From: Prinsepia uniflora | Taxonomy: Eukaryota > Streptophyta > Magnoliopsida > Rosales > Rosaceae | Direction of reading: 5' to 3' | Length of the DNA: 64,000 nt | Assembly (NCBI GenBank): GCA_032719365.1 | Contig: CM064863.1 | Coordinates: forward strand, 16,315,137 to 16,379,136 | Part shown: one piece after another, positions 27,253 to 40,023 of the stretch | Position numbering within the stretch: the stretch's first letter is position 1 | Layout: every line of letters begins with the position of its first letter | The notes under the pieces: generated by a model | Databases searched by the model: none | The model's input: the letters and a program-made list of their open reading frames with translations, nothing else | Told to the model about the DNA's origin: nothing | Made by a program: the position numbers and the translations under genes

Positions 27253-27278
27253 GGATGAGTGACAAGTGTCACCCATCC
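27253..27278. promoter_or_regulatory. 26-bp hairpin in element B 5' LTR
   Basis: GGATGAGTGACA, spacer AG, then the complement with one mismatch (CCC in place of CTC). The identical copy in the 3' LTR is at 33788-33813. Confidence 0.6.
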
Positions 27279-29228
27279 CTTGTTTCCAGCTCCTTGTTTC
27301 CCTCCAAACATCATCATTACTACATCATCATCATCTAATCCACCATTTCCCCTACTTTTCTCCATTTTTGTTCCAAAACCGTGCACAAAATGTGGGATTC
27401 GGATTAGGGAGAATTGGCTCCCTTCTTCTGCTGTTCTTGTGAGAAAATGGGAGACTAGGATGAGGGAATTAACGGGGAAACACGAGGGGTTGTGAGGATG
27501 TTGAATTTTGGATTTTGGATTTCGGGAAAATTGGGGGGAAAATTCGAAATGGAAGAATTAGGCCGTGAGGATCGCAATTGAGCTTACCTTCAGCTTTCTG
27601 GGAGTTCCACGATCAGAATTGTCGAAGGAACGAAGGGATTTGGCCACCAATTGGCTCTGATCACACTTGGTGACAGAGGAGGAATTTCGAAGTTGAGTCG
27701 TGGAATTGGAGGCTTCGTTGGATGAAATTGTTGTGGGGAAATGATTTCTCATGATCCCACGATGCTTCTGGGATCATCAATTGAAGGAAACCGGCTGGGA
27801 TCGATGAAACTCCATGGTTGCACAGTGGATGGTGTTCGTACTTGAGTCGTGATCATTTACTGATCAAACGACGAAATTGATGTGGGGGAATTGTTCCTCG
27901 TGGTCCACTGATGCTTCTAGTTGAACCAATTTAGGGAAATCAATCGAGATTGAAGGAATCCCATGATTGAACAGTGACTGGAGTGTTCTTCGTGTTCATC
28001 GTGGAATCGATGGAATTTGGGTAAGTTATCGTGTAATTGTTGTTACAGACTTATAATTGGACTTAAAACGAAGCTAATGGAATGATCAATTGACGAAATT
28101 AGGATCGAATTGACAGGATTGGAACCGGGTTGTGTCGCGGGTGAATTGGACCCGTTTACCAGACAAACGGGTTGGGCTGGTGACACTGTAGCAGGCGCGT
28201 GAGTTTCACGCGCAGCCACTCACGGCGGCGCGTGGCGGCGCGTGGGCACGAATCTCGAGGTGAGGTCAACATGACTTTTAATCCATTCGATGTAACGGAC
28301 ATTTTGGAATTGGTTTCGTGTCGATCGGACACCGTCTCGATAGTGTTCGGGATATCCGAAGTTTTTAAATTAAGTTTAAAAATAAGTAAAAATGCGGGAA
28401 AATTATGGGACTTTGATAGGATGTTAATAATGAGGTTAGTGACCCTCTAATGTGATTTGGACAGGATTGGGAGTCCCGGTGATAGTGGTGTGGCCCGGGA
28501 GGGCCGGTGGCACGCGTATCGAGGCACACGGTTAAAACGGTCTGTGAGTGGACTTTGGTTTTATAAATTCTATGCATGCTTAAATGTTTTATATGGATTA
28601 TGGTTGTGATTGTGTGATTTTGATTTGGTTGTTGGTAAATTGTACGGTTTCACGTATTTCGAGGCGATTTACGTGCTTGCACGTAAATCGAGGTTTTCCG
28701 GTTTTACATGGATTTTCCATATTTGTGACTTGGATATAATGTGATGAAATGGTTTTGAAATTGGAAATATGAACTCGGGCTTGAGGCCCAATTATGTTGG
28801 AAATTTCGGACTTGGAGTCCATTTGAATATCGGGCCGGGGGCCCAGTTGGTTAATGATATCGGGCCAGGGGCCCAGTTGGTAGGAAATCGGGCCGAGACC
28901 CATTTGAGTTATGTTATCGGGCATGGGGCCCAGTTGGATTAAAATGATGATTTCGGGTCAGGGGCCCTATATTTAATAAATGTGGTTTCGGGTCAGGGAC
29001 CCTAAATGGAACTGTGTGTTTTTATGGAAATTTCGGGCAGGGCCCAATGGTAATAATGTGATAAAAGGATTTAATAAAACTGTTTTCCATATACCATCTG
29101 GACAAGGATATATGATGGTCTCCTCCAGATGTCTGGGACACTGGGGAAGTCACGGTGCATTGCCTGCGAGGGGTCATTATACGGAGCAGCCGGACCGTAT
29201 GATGACTCAGGAGCAGGATTGCTATGAT

Positions 29229-29362
29229 TGACGTCAGGGACGTCAGACATCAGGGATGTCAGATATATGGACCCGGAGAGACCCCGGGCAGCACGCGTAG
29301 CTTATGAAACCGTGAGATATGACGTCAGGGACGTCTAGCGTCTGGGACGCTAAGCATCTGGG
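29229..29362 (+). promoter_or_regulatory. Cluster of GACGTC/GACATC palindromes
   Basis: The cluster begins with a perfect TGACGTCA, then a series of short palindromic pairs (GACGTC, GACATC/GATGTC, AGCGTC/GACGCT, AGCATC/GATGCT) separated by GGG. The pattern is shared by all LTRs of the group. TGACGTCA is a known bZIP site; the series could also form hairpins in RNA. Confidence 0.5.
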
Positions 29363-29962
29363 ATGCTGGTGATGGTAATGGTAAAATATGGATTAATGAA
29401 TAAAATGGCTTATTGGTTGGATATGTGTTATGTGGTAAAAATGGATTATTGGTTATGAAATGGTATGTCGGGTCAGGGACCCTAAATGGTTTTGGATTTT
29501 GAATTGATGTTCATTTATGGTAGTGGGTGGTGACCCACATGGTTTTAATATGTATGGTGGTGGTATTCCACGGTTTTGGGCTGAGTTCCCACACTTGGTT
29601 TTTGGTTAACGGTTTTTGGGCTAAGGCCCTAAGGGCTCGGTTGAGCAAACGTTTTGGTTACTGGTTTTGGTGGCATGCATACGTTTTTATTGGAGGGCAT
29701 AAATGTCTTATAAATGTATTTGGTAAATTTATTGGTTTTTGTCCACTCACAGCTTTTGGTTTTAATGCCCTTCAGGTTGATCACGGATGCGATTGCAGCA
29801 GAGACTGGGACATTGCACACCTCCTCCATCGATCCTTGCGCACTCTGGATGCCCTGTTTGGGCAGTGGCTCTTGGTCATCCTTTGTCTGACACCCCTTGT
29901 TGGACGGGAGCAGGGCACATTCCATGGTAATCCCGGGGGGATTGGGATGGGTCCTGTCAACT

Positions 29963-29974
29963 TGGTATCAGAGC
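29963..29974 (+). other. Primer binding site (initiator tRNA-Met type), element B
   Basis: TGGTATCAGAGC starts three bases after the 5' LTR and matches the standard plant tRNA-Met primer site. Confidence 0.93.
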
Positions 29975-32900
29975 ACGGTTGCTCTATTTGTGCGCGCAGG
30001 TCGAGGGTGTGATGTCTCATTGGGCTGCAATTCGTTATCAACCTGATAGAGAGTTTTTGGGTTTGGATAGTGGATGGAGTGCGATTGGCCCGATACGCCG
30101 TGCGTTAATGTGATTCGACCCAAGTGGGGTTGATTGGGGTGAACTGGTATTGTGGGACCGTCGGTTCGGTCATGTGATATTGGATTGTTGTGCTGCTAGG
30201 TGCAGCCAGGTTCGGGGAACCTCATGTGAGTAATGGTCTAAAAATGTGAACCCTTGTGGTGGTTTCTAGTGTGAGGGATGTTGGTTCATCGGAGTTGGCC
30301 GATGACCTAGTGGTGGAACCCACGTTGATGGGATGGTAGGATTGGATTTGACGTCTGTACGATGTCTAGACCGCGGGGTCGGTCAGGTTGTGAATTTTAT
30401 ATTACGGAGAGCTGTTTGGTTCGGTTGAACCATAGGGTGTGATTGTGGAACCCTAATATTAAAAAGGTAAACCTTAATTGTGACTAGTGGATGAGAACTT
30501 GTGCTGCGACGAGCGGTTAAGGTCATGGATGACCATGTGGATAACTCTAGTGAGTCTTGTCAGAATTATGAGATCCGATCTACGGATACGGTTCTGAGAT
30601 AAATTATGGAATCCCGTGTTGGATCGGGTATTGGTGTGACGTGTGGATGCGGATCTCGATAGTAATGACAGTTAGTCGGAAGTCATATGGAGATGACTGG
30701 CTATCGAGGGTAATCAGTGTGGTCATAATACTTGGGGATCAGGGGACGTTCAAGGAACGTTCATTTTCCTGATGTGGACTGTCAGAATAGTGGTACCCAT
30801 AGTCGTGAGGTACGGGATCGTCGTTCCGTATGAACGGAGATCCAGGGTTGTCGTATTTGCACACGGTGTGCAGTATGGATGTTTGCGGGGTTGGTACTTT
30901 TGTGCTGATGCTAGTATGGATGCCTGTGTGCTGATACTAGTGTTGTTGATAGAGTGTTGGTGCTGGTACTAGCGCTGGTGCTAGTGTCGGTAATGGTGTT
31001 GACGATGAGCCACCAGTCGGGGTGTGACTCCGTCATGATGGACATATGTTCGGTCTTTGAGATTCGATAGTGGTTGAGTGATGGACTAGATGGGATCCAG
31101 ATAAGACTGTGCTGTGTTGGGATAAGTCCCAATAGTGGTGAGATAACCAGTAAGGAGTGGATTAAAATCGTATAATTAAGATTTAAGAAATTTTTGGGAT
31201 GATTAGTGGATTTGGGGGAGTTGTTGGCAACTCCAAAATTTGTGCGATTTTATGTTTTTAAATATCCCTAAAAAGTACATAGAAATGATTAAAACTGGAA
31301 AAGACGAGGAAAACCATTAGTGGTATAAAGGTAGGAATTTGTAATTGAGAACTTGGGAAACCGAGTGTTGAACCTGTAAAGGTCGGGATGTGCGAACGGG
31401 ACAATAACGGATCGATTGTGGACACGTCGTCCAAGTGAGTTGAGGAGGTAGGAAGTCTAGTGGTTAGACTTGACGTCTTGTTGGGAGCATGTCTGTTTCC
31501 AACGTGGTTGGAACCTTAGTGTCGAAGAGCGTTGTGATTGGGGAACGAGAGTGGTGCTCGTTTTTGGTGATTGGTATTCCGAAGTTATTGGGGTTGACTT
31601 CTTGCTTTCTGCCCTGGCAGACGTTGAGTGTAGTTACCAGTACGTTGAGCGTGTATTGGTTAGTGGGCCCATGTGTGTTTGTGGGTCATTAGGAGGAGCT
31701 ACGTATTCAAAATTAGGTAAACGAGAATTCCCATTTTCTGCTTGGTGGCAGAGGATGTGGTGAGTGCAGTGAGTTTTGTTGCATCCACGTAGGATGAGTT
31801 TTGACGTCATCATTTTGGATCATCCTTGGTTTTCCTAGGTGGAATGACAAGGATTGATACAAGGTAATCCGTGAGAATCCGCAGTCTCGACGTGTCTCGT
31901 CGTTGACTGATCTGTCTAGTTGTGGGAGTCGGTTGTCGATCGTTGTGGCGATCTATGATTTTGACGTTATTGTCAGGGACACAGAGTCTATCTGGGTCGT
32001 GATCTTGATGATTCAGATAGGGGGAGAGTATATCACTCTTACCTTGGTACATGAGTCGTAAATGACGAGGTTGAACTTCTTTTCGAAGTTTGGCCCGTAT
32101 GGTATTCTACTCGGGTGAGTAGGTTTTCAAGGTAGTTGAATTTTGTCAACCTTAGACGTGTGGAGGTTGGATTGGCTTCCTTATGAAGTCAATCAAGTGT
32201 ATTGAATGGGTAACCGATAGGTTTGGTTTTGGTGTGTCTTGGTAAATGTGAACGAGATTTCGGGATTTGGAATCGAATTTCTGGGTGACGATTCAGGATT
32301 CGATTTTGAAACTTGAAAGTATATTTCTGGATTTGGGTACGGAATGATTATTCCAAATGCTAGCTTACGGAATAATGATTTCGGATTCGGATTTGGATAA
32401 GAATTAAAATTTGATGTCTGGGCTTGGATCCGGGATTTCTTACGAAATTGCGGATTTGGATTCGGAATTGGAACTAGATGTTGGGTGGAGTTTCGTTTTG
32501 TCTCATGCTGGATTGGGCAAACGTACTCCATTATTGGAACGCGTTCGGCTATGACCTAGATGGTTGTAGTCTGGTCATTAGATAGATGTGTGTACTTCGT
32601 ACATGGTTCGAGGTACAATACTTGTAGACTTGTGATGTCTAGTTACGGTATACGGGATATACCCGAGGTGTGTTGGTGAACGTGTTGGTAGTCGGATTGG
32701 TTCCGATACCATGGGATTGGCTGTGGACCGGACATTACTATGCAATGGGTCATGGTAATTCCGATGTGTTTAATTACACACAGGTCGTTTGAAAGATCGG
32801 TAATCGTTTACTAAGTTAAGTACGTTGGTGGCATGTGTAGCCACGAGTGAGTCTAGTGTCAGTTTTCGACTGACAACAATTGTGTGGTGACAGTTTGTCA

Positions 32901-33187
32901 GGATGTGTCAACATAGATCGTTGAGTGGGGTCAGCTGACTCCTAGTGGGAGTGGGAAAGGAACCGTCGAGTTGTTGCGTTAACGAGAGGGTCGATTTGAC
33001 AAGTGGTGTCAAATTCGAAACAAGTAGTTTCAGTCATTCGACGGGGTCGAATGTAGTCGTTACGTTTTGAGTACTAGTGGTACGTTTGGGCGTAGACAAG
33101 TTTTGTCTAAGTAGTTGGTGTACGGGTGTACACGTGTTGTGTGGTCGATTCCACTTTCCACGGGGTGTTTGTGGAATCAGGGTAATC
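29975..33187 (+). other. Non-coding interior of element B
   Basis: No gag, protease, RT, RNase H or integrase motif in any frame. It shares scattered blocks with the interior of element A in the same relative orientation, including the GTGCTGGTACTAGCGCTGG repeat near 30957-30985 and the following gagccaccagtcgg block. Conservation of non-coding blocks between two separate insertions suggests that they carry packaging or replication signals, or simply reflect recent descent. Confidence 0.75.
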
Positions 33188-33277
33188 GAGTTTCGAGAGC
33201 GAAACCTATTAAGGAGGGAAGTACGTTGAGATTAGAGCGGTTGGAATTTCGAGGACGAAATTTATTAAGGAGGGAAG
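33188..33277 (+). repeat. Duplicated 34-bp block including the polypurine tract
   Basis: Two similar 34-bp copies (33188-33221 and 33244-33277) each contain a TTTCGAG...CGAAA core and ATTAAGGAGGGAAG. Element A has a single copy. Only the second adjoins the 3' LTR. Confidence 0.8.
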
Positions 33278-33279
33278 AT
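33267..33279 (+). other. Polypurine tract of element B
   Basis: AAGGAGGGAAGAT lies immediately before the 3' LTR. The preceding bases AATTTCGAGGACGAAATT can encode NFEDEI, a short tail also seen at the end of pol in chromovirus-type Gypsy elements. This is a clue to the coding ancestor. Confidence 0.85.
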
Positions 33280-36200
33280 TGTAACGACCCGGCCCGAATT
33301 CCGGGATTAGTTTAGTGACTAATCTTGATTAGCGAGGTTGAACGGTGGTTAGTAGGGCGGAATCGGACAAAATGTGCAAAATGACCGTTTTGCCCCTGGT
33401 CGTGGGCAAAATGTTGACTTTTTGTTCGGGCGGTCAAATGGACTTTGACCGATGACCGTGACGTAGTTCGGGACGTCACGAGTTCATAGACAGGTGGCAC
33501 GTTCGATTCCGACATTCGTAGAGAAAGTTATGGTGTTCGGAAGTTGAGGGGTATTTTGGTAATTTGGCTTATTAGGGGCCAAATGTTGACTTTCTGATCG
33601 GGAGGTCCGATGGGCGAGGGCCAAGGACCGTTACGTAGGTATCGTCGATACGAATCCAACGACAGGCGGCATGCCGAAATCGGAGATCCGACAACGACGT
33701 TATGGTCAAGGAAACGAACTAACGAACCGAGACCGGGATTAAAATAATATTATAAAAATGAATAGTGACCGTTGACCCTACACACCTGGATGAGTGACAA
33801 GTGTCACCCATCCCTTGTTTCCAGCTCCTTGTTTCCCTCCAAACATCATCATTACTACATCATCATCATCTAATCCACCATTTCCCCTACTTTTCTCCAT
33901 TTTTGTTCCAAAACCGTGCACAAAATGTGGGATTCGGATTAGGGAGAATTGGCTCCCTTCTTCTGCTGTTCTTGTGAGAAAATGGGAGACTAGGATGAGG
34001 GAATTAACGGGGAAACACGAGGGGTTGTGAGGATGTTGAATTTTGGATTTTGGATTTCGGGAAAATTGGGGGGAAAATTCGAAATGGAAGAATTAGGCCG
34101 TGAGGATCGCAATTGAGCTTACCTTCAGCTTTCTGGGAGTTCCACGATCAGAATTGTCGAAGGAACGAAGGGATTTGGCCACCAATTGGCTCTGATCACA
34201 CTTGGTGACAGAGGAGGAATTTCGAAGTTGAGTCGTGGAATTGGAGGCTTCGTTGGATGAAATTGTTGTGGGGAAATGATTTCTCATGATCCCACGATGC
34301 TTCTGGGATCATCAATTGAAGGAAACCGGCTGGGATCGATGAAACTCCATGGTTGCACAGTGGATGGTGTTCGTACTTGAGTCGTGATCATTTACTGATC
34401 AAACGACGAAATTGATGTGGGGGAATTGTTCCTCGTGGTCCACTGATGCTTCTAGTTGAACCAATTTAGGGAAATCAATCGAGATTGAAGGAATCCCATG
34501 ATTGAACAGTGACCGGAGTGTTCTTCGTGTTCATTGTGGAATCGATGGAATTTGGGTAAGTTATCGTGTAATTGTTGTTACAGACTTATAATTGGACTTA
34601 AAACGAAGCTAATGGAATGATCAATTGACGGAATTAGGATCGAATTGACAGGATTGGAACCGGGTTGTGTCGCGGGTGAATTGGACCCGTTTACCAGACA
34701 AACGGGTTGGGCTGGTGACACTGTAGCAGGCGCGTGAGTTTCACGCGCAGCCACTCACGGCGGCGCGTGGCGGCGCGTGGGCACGAATCTCGAGGTGAGG
34801 TCAACATGACTTTTAATCCATTCGATGTAACGGACATTTTGGAATTGGTTTCGTGTCGATCGGACACCGTCTCGATAGTGTTCGGGATATCCGAAGTTTT
34901 TAAATTAAGTTTAAAAATAAGTAAAAATGCGGGAAAATTATGGGACTTTGATAGGATGTTAATAATGAGGTTAGTGACCCTCTAATGTGATTTGGACAGG
35001 ATTGGGAGTCCCGGTGATAGTGGTGTGGCCCGGGAGGGCCGGTGGCACGCGTATCGAGGCACACGGTTAAAACGGTCTGTGAGTGGACTTTGGTTTTATA
35101 AATTCTATGCATGCTTAAATGTTTTATATGGATTATGGTTGTGATTGTGTGATTTTGATTTGGTTGTTGGTAAATTGTACGGTTTCACGTATTTCGAGGC
35201 GATTTACGTGCTTGCACGTAAATCGAGGTTTTCCGGTTTTACATGGATTTTCCATATTTGTGACTTGGATATAATGTGATGAAATGGTTTTGAAATTGGA
35301 AATATGAACTCGGGCTTGAGGCCCAATTATGTTGGAAATTTCGGACTTGGAGTCCATTTGAATATCGGGCCGGGGGCCCAGTTGGTTAATGATATCGGGC
35401 CAGGGGCCCAGTTGGTAGGAAATCGGGCCGAGACCCATTTGAGTTATGTTATCGGGCATGGGGCCCAGTTGGATTAAAATGATGATTTCGGGTCAGGGGC
35501 CCTATATTTAATAAATGTGGTTTCGGGTCAGGGACCCTAAATGGAACTGTGTGTTTTTATGGAAATTTCGGGCAGGGCCCAATGGTAATAATGTGATAAA
35601 AGGATTTAATAAAACTGTTTTCCATATACCATCTGGACAAGGATATATGATGGTCTCCTCCAGATGTCTGGGACACTGGGGAAGTCACGGTGCATTGCCT
35701 GCGAGGGGTCATTATACGGAGCAGCCGGACCGTATGATGACTCAGGAGCAGGATTGCTATGATTGACGTCAGGGACGTCAGACATCAGGGATGTCAGATA
35801 TATGGACCCGGAGAGACCCCGGGCAGCACGCGTAGCTTATGAAACCGTGAGATATGACGTCAGGGACGTCTAGCGTCTGGGACGCTAAGCATCTGGGATG
35901 CTGGTGATGGTAATGGTAAAATATGGATTAATGAATAAAATGGCTTATTGGTTGGATATGTGTTATGTGGTAAAAATGGATTATTGGTTATGAAATGGTA
36001 TGTCGGGTCAGGGACCCTAAATGGTTTTGGATTTTGAATTGATGTTCATTTATGGTAGTGGGTGGTGACCCACATGGTTTTAATATGTATGGTGGTGGTA
36101 TTCCACGGTTTTGGGCTGAGTTCCCACACTTGGTTTTTGGTTAACGGTTTTTGGGCTAAGGCCCTAAGGGCTCGGTTGAGCAAACGTTTTGGTTACTGGT

Positions 36201-36494
36201 TTTGGTGGCATGCATACGTTTTTATTGGAGGGCATAAATGTCTTATAAATGTATTTGGTAAATTTATTGGTTTTTGTCCACTCACAGCTTTTGGTTTTAA
36301 TGCCCTTCAGGTTGATCACGGATGCGATTGCAGCAGAGACTGGGACATTGCACACCTCCTCCATCGATCCTTGCGCACTCTGGATGCCCTGTTTGGGCAG
36401 TGGCTCTTGGTCATCCTTTGTCTGACACCCCTTGTTGGACGGGAGCAGGGCACATTCCATGGTAATCCCGGGGGGATTGGGATGGGTCCTGTCA
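33280..36494 (+). repeat. 3' LTR of element B (3215 bp)
   Basis: Same length as the 5' copy with about six substitutions by eye, for example GGCCCG for GTCCCG near its start. It ends GGGTCCTGTCA at 36494. Confidence 0.95.
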
Positions 36495-36948
36495 CTCACA
36501 ACTCGATAGGCAAAACTTGGCTCTAGTGGCTCGGCTCAGCTCCGACAGCTCAACTCGGCTCCGGCTGCTCCAAAAATAAAACAGCTCCTTTATACCTTTT
36601 GAGCCTTGAAACATGAACACTAATATGCATGAAGCATCACACTATATATATAAATCAAATGCGAGTAGCATTTATTTCAAACATTTATACATGTTATATA
36701 GTGTTATTACTTAATTTTTCAAATGTTTTATTAAATTGTTTAAATTTTATTTAGGAAATGTATTCAAATGAACCAGAAGTTCATTTATAATAACAAATGA
36801 AAGGGACCCGAAGTTTCCTACATAAATTCACCATTACGTGCTTACTCCAAAATTAATCATACCATGTTATAAGACTCTAAAATTCTCATTAGTTGTTTAT
36901 GGATGTGTTTTCCCAAAACAGTAATATGTTATTTGATCATTGTAGAAA
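36495..36948. other. AT-rich spacer
   Basis: After about 70 bases of GGCTC-rich low-complexity sequence the DNA becomes strongly AT-rich. It leads into a Copia gag relic, so part of it may be that element's leader. No boundary is visible. Confidence 0.4.
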
Positions 36949-37185
36949 ATGACACATCTCAACAAGCTCGACTGTGATGTGCCGGAATTTTCCGGAAAAA
37001 ATTACTGCGAGTGGACTAAAGATATGAAACTTCATTTCACTGCAAATAGAATTCACTCCACCATCCAAGAAGACAATATTACTTCCGAGCATCAAAAAAG
37101 TGATGCTATATACAAAGATAATTTAATGAACGGTTTGAATTATAATATTCCAATAATTGTTGAAAGGCCATTGGAAATGCTCTAA
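36949..37185 (+). pseudogene. Copia (Ty1) gag N-terminal fragment
   Basis: A 78-codon open frame beginning MTHLNKLDCDVPEFSGKNYC has the hallmark of the Copia Gag N-terminus: a LxGxNY-type motif followed by W and a small helix, then ...AIYKDNLMNGLNY. Full-length Gag would be several hundred residues, and nothing of the rest is visible downstream. The tail merges into AT-rich DNA before the solo LTR at 37380. Confidence 0.65.
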
Positions 37186-37379
37186 GTTTTCTATCAAGAT
37201 TTTCTTACATATATTTTCCTTTATTCTTCCTTATTGCGGTCTATTCAAAATCTTTGATTGCTTTAAGTTCCACGCCAACCTTTCCCAATGCTAGAGTTTG
37301 ATGCTGTTAACTTCTTTGTTTCCTTAGCATTGTCTTCTTGTCCTCAACTTATTCTTTGGACAATCCATGTATGATGCGC

Positions 37380-40023
37380 TGACAAGACCCGCCCCGATCC
37401 CACAGGGACCACAAGGGGACGTGCCCTCCGCCCGTCTGACACCCAAAATTAATACCAATTTTAACCTCGAAATATCAAATGCATAAATAACCAAATTAAA
37501 GTTATACATCAAATCTGAATTAAACAGATGTCAGACAAGGGATAAAATCCAAAATTACAAGTTGCGAGCACGACTCTAAAATAAACCTGCGGGTAAACCA
37601 CCCTACAGGGGTTCAGGTACGCAGAAGTAGATCTATGCCTCAGCCTCAAGTTCCTCCTCTACCTCAGTAGCACGACCTGGAGGGGTTACCAAAACATTAA
37701 GGGTGAGTGGGCCGAAACTCAAGTTTGTAAAATCGTTTAATAAGTAAAACATATAATTTACCCCTCCGTTTTCCAAACATGCATGCATTAGAATTTAAAA
37801 CCATAAACCATATAATATGAGTCATAAGGCATGAAATAAAACCATAGGCATAAATATAACCACTGCACTATACACTCCAATCCTGACATCCTCGATGTCT
37901 GACGTCCCTGACGTCCAATAAGGTCATAGTCTCAAGGCTACGCATGCCACTCGGGTCTCAATTCCGAGTCCAATCCCCGAACCCTGTCCGGGTACGGCAT
38001 CTCAAATGCCTAGCGTCCTAGACGCTCGACGTCCCTAACGTCAAATAAGCAATCCTGCTCCTGAGTCATTTTACGGTCCGGTTCCTCCGTAGAATGACCC
38101 CTCGCAGGAAATGCGCCATGACCACTCCGGGGTACCACATCCGAAGAAGAAATGGATTTATAAAGTGCAGTTCCAAATACATTTTATTGATATCCACATG
38201 AAAATCATATATATACATAGATAAAATCCAAACCGATCTTTAAGTTTCATCAGGCGAGGCTCAAGCCCAAATACCGTGAAGCGTGCCATAACCATAATTT
38301 TAATATTATCAAAACCGTTTCTTGATTCGAGCATGTGAACATATAAGTAAATCGGAAAACATTTAAGCATGCAAGTGTTTAATGAAATCGGGCCCACTCA
38401 TAGTACGATCCCGCGGTGAACCTGCGCGTACGAACTTGTACCGGGATTATCGTACAATTCCTGTCAGTCCAAATCACACGTAAGGGTCACTACAAGTCTT
38501 AAACTTTTAACCAAAAAGTCCAAAACAGAAACCGGCTCGGGGGACCCGTCCAACACGTTTCCCGAGACAACCGGCCCTAAACTGACCCATCAAAACTATC
38601 TCAGATCAACATGGTTAATTCACCAAAAATGTTCAGAATGATGAAAGGAACAAAAGTCATGTTGATTGTGATCAGAGATGAGGCTCAACGCGCCCTCACG
38701 CGCAGCCCAAAGTGGTTGCGCGTGAAAGTCACGCGCCTGACACTGTAGCTACAGTGTCACCACCCTCACCCGTTTGTCTGTAATACGGGCCTGCCACCTG
38801 CGGCTTGACCCGGTTGATTACCCATCAATTCCTACTCGATTTCAATCCAATTTGATCCTAACATGTTTATTATCCTTCCAATTTAAGTTCTGTGACACTA
38901 ATTTGCCTCGACAAGTCCTTTAACTAGCCATTCGACCCGTGATCAACAAAACGGGTTGATCACCAGAACTTCCTGGTCTCTAGTTCAAACTTCAATTAAC
39001 TTCACAGGTAGTATAATAGAATCAAAACGAACTAATATGAATGATCAATTGGGTCTGAGAGTACCTGAAGATTGTCGTCCCAAGCTCTGCAACTCCTCTG
39101 AAGACGGAAACCTCCATCCCAGCTCAACCGTGGCTGATGGCCTTAGCTTTCGATGTGGTTGAGTTCCAAACACTCCCAGAAGACTAAATCAGGCCTTGGT
39201 TTGGTCCAACAGTCACCAGAAATCAAAACCCGATTTTTCCCTCCAATTTTGCCCGAAATGGTTTCTCTGGTTTTCCTCACCTGTTCTCAGTTCTTTCAGC
39301 ATCAGAGTGATGCTCACTCATGTTATAATCAGTTTTAAACAACCCCAGCCGTCCCCGAGGCTCATGGAAGTCCAATCTGTCCACTGAAAATTGTTCCCCG
39401 AAAAAGCTTCGAATCAACAATAATCAATTCGAACCGTGCAGGGTGGACGGTTCATGCCACGTTCAAAAGAAAAAGACAGCCCAAACTTTCCAGCACATAC
39501 TAGCATAAACAATCGCACACTGATCCACCGCACATGGTGGTGCCGTCCATCGGTTCCCCGCGGTTGCTACAGTGACTAGGGCAAAATGACCAAAATGCCC
39601 CTGGTTCAAATAATTACCAAACTGCCCCTCACTTCCTAGACCCGTAACTCAGCCATACGAAGTCTGATTTCGGCGTGCCGCCTGTCTACGAACTCAGGAC
39701 ATCGAGACCTACCTAACGGTCCTCGAGTCGTGTGAAAATTAGTTGTCAAACGAAAAGTCAACATTTTCGCCCCTACAGTCCAATTTACGGTAATGCCCCT
39801 GAACTTCCGATAGTCATAACTTTTTCCCTGATCGTCCGAAATGGACGTGCCACCTGACTATGAACTCGTGACGTCACAAACTACATCACGGTCATTGGTC
39901 AAAGTCCATTTGACCCTCAAATAAAAAAGTCAACAATGTGGCCATCCCAATCACAAGGGTAAGAACATCAATTCATACATCAAATTACATTATTATAATC
40001 CTCGAATTTCCGGGGTGTCACAT
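37380..40023 (-). mobile_element. Solo LTR (2644 bp) upstream of gene 1
   Basis: In minus orientation it starts TGTGACACCCCGG at 40023 and ends GGGGCGGGTCTTGTCA at 37380. The perfect duplication TGCGC (37375-37379 and 40024-40028) flanks it. It contains the TGACG block, the GACGTC palindrome series near 37890-38045 and other segments shared with elements A and B, but has a different start, so it is a separate subfamily. It sits about 235 bp upstream of the likely start of gene 1 and so may have displaced that gene's upstream promoter DNA. Confidence 0.93.

Larger units (their letters stand above)
26745..29959 (+). repeat. 5' LTR of element B (3215 bp)
   Basis: It starts TGTAACGACCCGTCCC and ends GATGGGTCCTGTCA directly before the primer site. 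It holds the W-box/TGACG block (26879-26943), the hairpin (27253-27278), the CGGGCC...GGCCCAGTTGG minisatellite (28780-28960) and the GACGTC palindrome cluster (29229-29362). Confidence 0.95.
26745..36494 (+). mobile_element. Element B: non-coding LTR retrotransposon (LARD)
   Basis: Two LTRs of exactly 3215 bp (26745-29959 and 33280-36494) differ at only about six positions by eye. A tRNA-Met-type primer site and a polypurine tract are in place, and the 3.3 kb interior encodes no retroviral domain. The LTRs share their start and end (TGTAACGACC...GGGTCCTGTCA) with element A and the solo LTRs. The flanking pentamers CTATC and CTCAC do not match, so no target duplication can be assigned. Low LTR divergence implies recent activity, or recent LTR homogenisation, in a cell that had a helper element. 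Confidence 0.93.

Noticed and set aside
29527..30012. 161-codon open frame at the 5' LTR/interior junction of element B
   Set aside because: It runs through the LTR end and primer site and is shared with the 3' LTR copy in truncated form. No domain is recognisable; chance frame in an LTR.
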